Positions 1 to 4,233 of a DNA stretch of 5,088 bases are shown piece by piece. The number at the start of each line of letters is the position of its first letter. Position 1 is the first letter of the stretch. The notes under the pieces are model-generated. The model searched no databases. It was not told the DNA's origin and worked only from the letters and a program-made list of their open reading frames with translations. The stretch is from assembly GCA_946626395.1 (NCBI GenBank), contig CAMOUF010000101.1, forward strand, positions 1 through 5,088, given 5' to 3'. Origin of the DNA: an uncultured Clostridia bacterium. Lineage in GTDB: Bacteria > Bacillota > Clostridia > Christensenellales > Aristaeellaceae. The translations under genes and the position numbers were made by a program.

Positions 1-595
1 CATCATCATCAAGGCCGACGTGCAGGGCAGCGTGGAGGCGGTGAAGCAGGCGCTGGAAAAGCTGTCCAACGACGAAGTGAAGGTGCGCGTGCTGCATTCC
101 GCCGTGGGCGCTGTCACCCAGGACGACGTGAACCTGGCCTCCGCCTTTAACGCCATCATCATCGGCTTCAATATCCGCCCCGACTCCACCGCCCGGGACG
201 CCGCCGAGCGCGAGGGCGTGGATATCCGCCTGTACCGCATCATCTATCAGGCCATCGAGGACGTGGAAAAGGCCATGAAGGGCCTGCTGGCCCCCGAGTT
301 CAAGGAAAACATCCTGGGCCACGCCCAGGTGCGCTCCACCTTCAAGATCACCGGCGCGGGCACCATCGGCGGCTCCTATGTCACCGACGGCAAGGTGCAG
401 CGCAACGCCTCCGTGCGTCTTTTGCGGGATAACGTGGTCATCTTTGAAGGCAAGCTCTCCTCCCTCCGCCGCTTTAAGGACGACGTTCGGGAAGTGGCCG
501 CCGGCTACGAGTGCGGCATCGGCCTGGAAAACTACAACGACATCAAGGAAGGCGACGTCATCGAGTGCTTCATCATGGAAGAAATCGAGCGCTGA
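1..595 (+). CDS. infB: Translation initiation factor IF-2, C-terminal part (5' end outside window)
   Basis: This is the 3' end of infB; the frame is open from base 2 and encodes 197 residues before TGA at 593–595. IF-2 is the cytoplasmic GTPase that brings fMet-tRNA to the 30S subunit and promotes 50S joining. The visible part begins at IIIKADVQGSVEAVKQAL, the recognisable start of the domain after the G domain and domain II. It continues through NAIIIGFNIRPD and GVDIRLYRIIYQAIEDVE (domain III and linker). It ends in the fMet-tRNA-binding C-terminal beta-barrel, with VTDGKVQRNASVRLLRDN, RRFKDDVREVAAGYECGIGL and the terminal NDIKEGDVIE. The G domain is not in the window. No frameshift or missing block is seen in this part. 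The gene heads the conserved infB–rbfA–DHH–truB order, although 394 non-coding bases separate it from rbfA. The identification is very secure. Confidence 0.97.
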   Translation, partial: IIIKADVQGSVEAVKQALEKLSNDEVKVRVLHSAVGAVTQDDVNLASAFNAIIIGFNIRPDSTARDAAEREGVDIRLYRIIYQAIEDVEKAMKGLLAPEFKENILGHAQVRSTFKITGAGTIGGSYVTDGKVQRNASVRLLRDNVVIFEGKLSSLRRFKDDVREVAAGYECGIGLENYNDIKEGDVIECFIMEEIER

Positions 596-614
596 CGGAG
601 ATGACGGGGAATTT

Positions 615-654
615 GCGGAAAACCTTTCTTTCAGGAGAAAGAAAGGTTTTCCGC
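615..654 (+). terminator. Perfect 18-bp hairpin just after infB (terminator-like or interspersed repeat)
   Basis: Arms 615–632 (GCGGAAAACCTTTCTTTC) and 637–654 are exact reverse complements with a 4-base AGGA loop. It begins 19 bases after the infB stop. The position suggests transcription termination or mRNA 3'-end protection. However, no T-tract follows (GCCTTTCCAAAG), so it is not a textbook intrinsic terminator. From memory, very similar palindromes recur between genes in Clostridia, so it may instead be one copy of a dispersed repeat; that part is inference. Confidence 0.6.
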
Positions 655-669
655 GCCTTTCCAAAGAAA

Positions 670-700
670 GCCTTTTCCGGGATGTTTCCCGGATGAAGGC
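670..700 (+). repeat. Second hairpin after infB, in tandem with the first
   Basis: Arms TCCGGGA (676–682) and TCCCGGA (687–693) pair perfectly around a TGTT loop. The stem continues outward as GCCTT (670–674) with AAGGC (696–700), across a small internal loop (T675 against T694–G695). No T-tract follows. The 17 bases just before and inside its left arm (663–679) nearly repeat the right arm of the upstream hairpin, so the two structures probably belong to one repeat unit or form alternative folds. Confidence 0.5.
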
Positions 701-821
701 AGCCAACTGCTTTCCCGTGAGGCAGACGGATACAGAAAGATAAATCTTCAGATTTTCACGGGGAGCCAAATAAGAAATGACCCAAACAGTTTTTATCTGA
801 ATCGGTTTTCGGGAAAGGGGT

Positions 822-958
822 CTGTGGGAAAACCACGCTTATAGCAAGACGGCCCGCAGGGACGCCTTGCGCGATGCCGCTCAATCAGCATGGTGACAGG
901 AGCATGGACAAGCGCAGCGCAGGACATGCGAAGTAATTCCAAAGTGGGTTTCCCCAAG
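822..958. repeat. Palindromic, multi-hairpin segment upstream of rbfA (possible small mobile repeat or structured RNA)
   Basis: GGGAAAACCAC (826–836) and GTGGGTTTCCC (944–954) pair at 10 of 11 positions and would close a loop of 107 bases. Inside are three smaller hairpins. The first is GCAAG/CTTGC (844–848, 866–870), enclosing CCC-GCA-GGG. The second is ATGC/GCAT (874–877, 888–891). The third is GCATG/CATGC (902–906, 925–929), enclosing GCG-CAG-CGC. AGCATGG is directly repeated at 887 and 901. The shape fits either a MITE-like palindrome or a multibranched RNA; strand is undecided. I recognise no known riboswitch or T-box signature. It ends 31 bases before the rbfA start, so it would lie in the rbfA leader if transcription runs through. 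Confidence 0.45.
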
Positions 959-989
959 TATCCTCCGTGCTTTTAGAAAGGATCAGACA

Positions 990-1361
990 TTGAGCAGTTT
1001 CAGGATTGACAGGATTTCAGAAGAAGTGCGCCACGCCATTGACGCCATCATCCGGGAGATGAACGACCCCCGCATCGGCGGCACCTACGCGGTGACCCGG
1101 GCGGACGTGACGCGGGACTTAAGGTGGGCCAAGGTATACGTGAGCGTGCTGGAGGACGAGAAGGCGGATGAAATGATCGGGGCGCTGAAAAAGGCCGCCG
1201 GGTATATCCGCCATGAATTGGGCCAGCGGGTGGATTTGAGGTATACGCCGGAGCTGCTGTTCCAGCGGGACCGGAATATCGCCTATGGGGTGCATATCGC
1301 CCAGGTGCTCAAGGAAGTGGCTCCCAAGGAGGAGGAAGAAAAGGATGGAGCGGAAGAATGA
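990..1361 (+). CDS. rbfA: 30S ribosome-binding factor A
   Basis: RbfA is a small cytoplasmic KH-fold protein that binds the immature 30S subunit, assists 16S rRNA 5'-end maturation and is linked to cold adaptation. The 123-residue product has the family's usual size and pattern: RIDRISEEVRHAIDAIIREM (5–24), the NDPRIG turn (25–30), DLRWAKVYVSVL (43–54) and LRYTPELLFQRDRNIAYG (83–100). The start is TTG at 990, chosen because AAAGGA (977–982) lies 7 bases upstream and the family's N-terminus matches from there; no ATG fits. The acidic tail (PKEEEEKDGAEE) is encoded by the purine run that also carries the next gene's ribosome binding site. The last 17 bases overlap the next gene, so translation is probably coupled. 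The long structured gap before it suggests it may be transcribed or controlled separately from infB. Confidence 0.95.
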   Translation: MSSFRIDRISEEVRHAIDAIIREMNDPRIGGTYAVTRADVTRDLRWAKVYVSVLEDEKADEMIGALKKAAGYIRHELGQRVDLRYTPELLFQRDRNIAYGVHIAQVLKEVAPKEEEEKDGAEE

Positions 1362-2334
1362 GTTCTGCTCTGCAATGCTGTCCGCGCTGAACAACGCGAA
1401 CAGCATCTTGTTATGTACCCATATTTCCCCGGACGGGGACGCCATCGGCGCGACGCTGGCCATGGGCCTGGGGCTTGAAGCCATGGGCAAGCAAGTCACC
1501 TTCGCCTGTGCCGATCCTGTGCCTCGGCAAATGGCCCACCTCCCCGGTGCGGAGCAATTTGTCACCGTGGAAGATTTGCCGGGCAAAGCATTTGACGCCG
1601 CCATGGCCATCGACTGCGCCGAGGCGTCTCGGATGGGGGACTGTATCCGTGCTTTCGGTTCGGCCCCGGTCACCTTCCAATTGGATCACCACCCCGGCAA
1701 CCCCGGGTATGCCCGGTATAACGCCGTGGACGATGCCGCCCCGGCGGCGGGGATCGTGGTACGGCGGCTGCTGCGGGCGCTTCATATCCCGCTGACCAAG
1801 GAAATCGCCGCCTGCCTGTACTGCGCCATCAGCACCGATACCGGCAATTTCCGCTTTTCCAGCACCACTGCGGAAACCTTTTCCATCATGGAAGAGCTCA
1901 TGGTGGCAGGGCTGGACCTGGCAGCGGAAGCCAGAATCTTTCATTCGCTGCTGGAGGAGCCCCAGGCCCGTTTGCTGGGCCGGGCGCTGAATACACTGCA
2001 TCTTTTTGCGGATGGCCAGTGCGCGTCCATGCGCCTGACCGGGTTGGATTACGAAGCCGCCCATGCCCTGCCTGAGCATAATACCGGCATCGTGAATTAT
2101 GCCCTGAACCTCCCCGGCGTGAAAATGGCTTACCTGGCGGAGGACAGAGGAAATGGCCTGGTGAAGGTCAGCCTCCGGTCCGTTCCGGGCTGGAAGGTGG
2201 GACCTATTGCACGGGGGTTTGGCGGCGGCGGCCACGACTGCGCCGCGGCGTTCCGCAGGGAAGGCAGCCTCCGGGACGTGTGCGAAATGCTGGATCGGCA
2301 ACTGGAAAAGCAGGTTAGGAAAAGAACACTTTAA
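1345..2334 (+). CDS. nrnA: DHH/DHHA1 phosphoesterase, NrnA-type oligoribonuclease / pAp phosphatase
   Basis: Members of this family are cytoplasmic, metal-dependent enzymes that degrade 2–5-nt RNAs and often dephosphorylate pAp. The 329-residue product has the full motif set: HISPDGD (H26, D30, D32), AIDCAE (D90), the DHH signature LDHH (D114–H116) and STDTGNF (D165). The C-terminal DHHA1 domain carries the substrate-binding GFGGGGH loop (291–297) followed by AAAF. No catalytic residue appears to be missing. I chose ATG 1345 because GGAGG (1331–1335) sits 9 bases upstream and the family's first helix starts there; a longer in-frame ATG at 1285 lies deep inside rbfA and adds unrelated residues. 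The gene overlaps rbfA by 17 bases, the usual Firmicutes arrangement. Its TAA stop (2332–2334) lies inside the terminal repeat of the following palindromic element. Family assignment is secure; the exact substrate (nano-RNA, pAp or both) is inferred from homology. Confidence 0.9.
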   Translation: MERKNEFCSAMLSALNNANSILLCTHISPDGDAIGATLAMGLGLEAMGKQVTFACADPVPRQMAHLPGAEQFVTVEDLPGKAFDAAMAIDCAEASRMGDCIRAFGSAPVTFQLDHHPGNPGYARYNAVDDAAPAAGIVVRRLLRALHIPLTKEIAACLYCAISTDTGNFRFSSTTAETFSIMEELMVAGLDLAAEARIFHSLLEEPQARLLGRALNTLHLFADGQCASMRLTGLDYEAAHALPEHNTGIVNYALNLPGVKMAYLAEDRGNGLVKVSLRSVPGWKVGPIARGFGGGGHDCAAAFRREGSLRDVCEMLDRQLEKQVRKRTL

Positions 2335-2341
2335 GTTACCA

Positions 2342-2411
2342 GGCAATAGGCATTAGGCAATAGACAAAAGGAAAACGAGAGTTCAGAGTGGAGAGTTCAG
2401 AGTTAAGATTC
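2342..2411 (+). repeat. Left heptad array (ten in-phase 7-base units)
   Basis: The 70 bases divide without a phase break into ten 7-mers. Units 1–3 are GGCAATA or GGCATTA. Units 4–5 (GACAAAA, GGAAAAC) are divergent. Units 6–9 alternate GAGAGTT with CAGAGTG or CAGAGTT, and unit 10 is AAGATTC. Two different sub-families therefore share one register, which suggests growth by unit duplication and drift from a common G-rich heptad. Confidence 0.7.
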
Positions 2412-2455
2412 TTTAGTTGTTCCAAGTCTGGATGCGTTTCTTTTGTCCGTCTATA

Positions 2456-2518
2456 TTCTCTGCACTCTGTACTCTGCGCTCTATCCTCTATTGCCTATTG
2501 CCTAATACCTATTGCCTT
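2456..2518 (-). repeat. Right heptad array (nine in-phase 7-base units, inverted)
   Basis: The 63 bases divide into nine 7-mers on the + strand. Five are CTCT-type (for example CACTCTG, TACTCTG, CGCTCTA, TCCTCTA) and are followed by four of TTGCCTA type. On the minus strand these correspond to the same GAG- and GGCAATA-type units as the left array, in matching order from the outside in. The arrays can therefore pair along much of their length. Confidence 0.7.
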
Positions 2519-2551
2519 AAAGTGTAAAAAAATGATGATGAAGGAAAACAC

Positions 2552-3436
2552 ATGAACGGTTTTATAAACCTGCTAAAGCCGCCGGGGATGTCCTCCGGGG
2601 CGGCGGTGGCGGTGGTGAAGCGGCTGAGCGGGGAAAAGGTGGGCCACGCAGGCACCCTGGACCCGGAGGCGGCGGGGGTGCTGCCTATCATGGTGGGCCG
2701 GGCCGCCCGGCTGCTGGATCACTTTCCTGATAAAAGCAAGAGCTATGTGGCGGAAATCGCTTTTGCCGGGGCTACGGACACCCAGGATGCCCAGGGCACG
2801 ATCATCGAGCCGCCCATCCGGACGCCGGAGCGGGAGGAAATCGAAGGGGCGCTGGCCGCGTTCCGGGGGGAAATCCTGCAGCGGCCCCCGGCCTATTCTG
2901 CTTTAAAAAAGGACGGCGTGCCCCTGTATGCCCTGGCCCGGCAGGGAAAACAGGTGGAAACCAAGGCGCGGCCCACCCAGATCCATGCCCTTTTCCTGGG
3001 GGATCAAACCGGGCCGGACGGGTATATGATGTCCATCGACTGCGGCAGCGGCACCTATATCCGCACCCTGTGCAACGATATCGGCCAGGCGCTGGGCGCT
3101 CCCGCCCATATGCGGTTTCTGCTGCGCACCCGGCATGGGGCCTTTTCCATCCGGGACGCCGTGACCATGGAGGAGGTCATGGAAGCGGGGGAAAGGGGAG
3201 AACTGGGCCGCCTGCTTTTGCCCATGGATTATCCTTTGCAGCCCCTGCCCCGGCTGGATTTGCCGGAGCGGCTCTGGACGCTGGGGAAAAACGGCGGCAA
3301 GCTGCCCGCTTTTCTTTTTCCGGATTTATTGGAGGGCGCGCCTTGCCGGATCTATGCTGACGGCGCGCTCATGGGCGTAGGGCACCGGGATGACGCTTTG
3401 ATTCGCTTTGACGTAGGCTTGACGGGAGGACAATAA
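2552..3436 (+). CDS. truB: tRNA pseudouridine(55) synthase TruB
   Basis: TruB isomerises uridine 55 in the T-loop of elongator tRNAs to pseudouridine and also acts as a tRNA folding chaperone. The 294-residue product has the usual length. It opens with NGFINLLKPPGMSS. The catalytic motif GHAGTLDPEAAGVLP carries the nucleophile Asp37. KSKSYV (61–66) supplies the conserved stacking Tyr65. RPPAYSALKKDGVPLYALAR (111–130) and SIDCGSGTYIRTL (161–173) follow, and a short C-terminal PUA-like region ends the protein. All expected catalytic positions are present. ATG 2552 is preceded by AAGGA (2541–2545) at a 6-base spacing. The gene follows nrnA as in many Firmicutes, but after the 200-base heptad element rather than a short junction. 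A HAD phosphatase gene starts 3 bases after its stop, and that gene's ribosome binding site lies inside the truB 3' end. Confidence 0.96.
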   Translation: MNGFINLLKPPGMSSGAAVAVVKRLSGEKVGHAGTLDPEAAGVLPIMVGRAARLLDHFPDKSKSYVAEIAFAGATDTQDAQGTIIEPPIRTPEREEIEGALAAFRGEILQRPPAYSALKKDGVPLYALARQGKQVETKARPTQIHALFLGDQTGPDGYMMSIDCGSGTYIRTLCNDIGQALGAPAHMRFLLRTRHGAFSIRDAVTMEEVMEAGERGELGRLLLPMDYPLQPLPRLDLPERLWTLGKNGGKLPAFLFPDLLEGAPCRIYADGALMGVGHRDDALIRFDVGLTGGQ

Positions 3437-3439
3437 TAC

Positions 3440-4231
3440 ATGGATATCAGGGAACAGCTTTCTTTTGTCCGGTGCTTTCTGCTGGACATGGACGGCACCT
3501 TTTACCTAGGCAATCGGCTCATTGAAGGCTCGCTGGATTTTTTGGCAAAGCTCAGGGAAACCGGCAGGCAATGCCTGTTTTTGACCAATAACTCCTCCAA
3601 ATCCGCGGCCTTTTATCAGGAAAAGCTGGAGCGCATGGGGGTGCCAAAGGAATTCCGGAACGTGCTCACCAGCGGCCAGGCGGCGGCGCGGTATGCAGTG
3701 AGCCATTTTCCCGGGAAGAAAGCCTTCCTGCTGGCCAATGAAATTGAAACCGCGGAAATGACGGCCCTGGGGGTTCAGGTGGATCAGGAGCATCCTGACT
3801 ATGTGATGATCGCCTTTGACACAGAATTGGACTACCGAAAAATGACCATGCTGTGCGATCATGTGCGCTCCGGGCTGCCCTATATCGCCACCCATCCGGA
3901 CTTCAACTGTCCCACGGAAACGGGGTTCATTCCCGATATCGGGGCCACCATCGCCTATGTGAAGGCCAGCACCGGCCGGGAGCCCGACCTGGTGATCGGC
4001 AAGCCCAACAGCGGCATTGTGGAAGAAACCCTCCGGGTGACGGGCCTGAAGAAGGAAGAAATGGCCATGGTGGGGGACAGGCTCTATACCGATATCGCCA
4101 CGGGGGTCAACTTCGGCATGCTGTCCATCCTGGTCATGAGCGGGGAAACCACCGCCCAGATGGCGGCGGAATCCCCCATCAAGCCCGGCCTGACCTTCGG
4201 GCGGCTGGCGGACATGATTCCGTATTTATAA
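3440..4231 (+). CDS. HAD-IIA family (NagD-like) sugar/nucleotide phosphatase
   Basis: This is a cytoplasmic Mg-dependent phosphatase of the haloacid dehalogenase superfamily, subclass IIA (NagD, AraL, p-nitrophenyl phosphatase-like). The 263-residue product shows all four HAD motifs: DMDGT (nucleophile Asp16, acid/base Asp18), LTNNSS (48–53), Lys188 in IGKPN, and VGDRLYTDI (Asp213, Asp218). The type II cap lies between motifs II and III and contains THPDFNCPTETGFIPDIGA (151–169), typical of this subclass. The substrate cannot be read from sequence; sugar phosphates or nucleotides are the usual family choices. ATG 3440 has a strong site GGGAGGA (3424–3430) 9 bases upstream, inside truB. With a 3-base gap to truB and 2 bases to the permease gene, it is almost certainly cotranscribed with both. 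In many Firmicutes ribF would stand in this position. Confidence 0.93.
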   Translation: MDIREQLSFVRCFLLDMDGTFYLGNRLIEGSLDFLAKLRETGRQCLFLTNNSSKSAAFYQEKLERMGVPKEFRNVLTSGQAAARYAVSHFPGKKAFLLANEIETAEMTALGVQVDQEHPDYVMIAFDTELDYRKMTMLCDHVRSGLPYIATHPDFNCPTETGFIPDIGATIAYVKASTGREPDLVIGKPNSGIVEETLRVTGLKKEEMAMVGDRLYTDIATGVNFGMLSILVMSGETTAQMAAESPIKPGLTFGRLADMIPYL

Positions 4232-4233
4232 AT

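Larger units (their letters stand above)
2326..2525. repeat. 200-base inverted-repeat element made of 7-base units, between nrnA and truB
   Basis: The ends are exact inverted repeats: ACACTTTAAG (2326–2335) and CTTAAAGTGT (2516–2525). Just inside, 2341–2363 and 2495–2517 are reverse complements at 22 of 23 positions. Both arms are tandem degenerate heptads (separate entries), leaving a centre of about 44 bases (2412–2455). The stretch is visibly AT-richer than the flanking genes and has no coding frame, so it looks inserted. The left end supplies the nrnA stop codon; the right end lies 26 bases before the truB start. It resembles a non-autonomous palindromic (MITE-like) or heptad-repeat element. 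Degenerate heptamer repeats are known from cyanobacteria (STRR sequences); relationship to them is not established. An RNA copy could fold into one long hairpin in the operon transcript. Confidence 0.75.

Noticed and set aside
378..743. Overlapping + strand frame running across the infB end into the gap
   Set aside because: An out-of-frame shadow of infB; Ser/Ala/Pro-rich translation without family features.
742..755. Short palindrome AAATCT-TC-AGATTT as a possible operator
   Set aside because: A 6-bp arm in AT-rich non-coding sequence is weak on its own, and no promoter can be placed beside it.
874..976. Two tiny ORFs in the gap before rbfA (874–936, 20 aa; 890–976, 28 aa)
   Set aside because: No ribosome binding site, no recognisable product, and they overlap in different frames inside a palindromic region.
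822..989. T-box or known riboswitch leader of rbfA
   Set aside because: No T-box signature, no terminator with T-run before rbfA, and rbfA is not a usual target of such leaders.
1285..1344. Upstream ATG extending nrnA by 20 codons
   Set aside because: The extension lies within rbfA coding sequence, has no family match and no ribosome site; ATG 1345 has GGAGG at proper spacing.
1411..2346. Long minus-strand reading frame (311 codons) opposite nrnA
   Set aside because: It is antisense to a gene with all DHH/DHHA1 motifs intact; its product is low-complexity His/Gly/Arg/Gln-rich with no family resemblance. GC-rich codon use creates such shadows.
2417..2457. Possible promoter in the centre of the heptad element (TTGTTC … TATATT)
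   Set aside because: The spacing between the two boxes is 29 bases, far from the usual 16–18, and no better -35 box is present.
2342..2518. CRISPR-like array
   Set aside because: The repeats are 7-base units without spacers and are arranged as inverted arms, not as regularly spaced direct repeats.
2578..2606. GCCGCC…GGCGGC inverted repeat at the start of truB
   Set aside because: It lies in codons conserved for protein reasons (KPPGMSSGAAV) and is expected from GC-rich codon choice.
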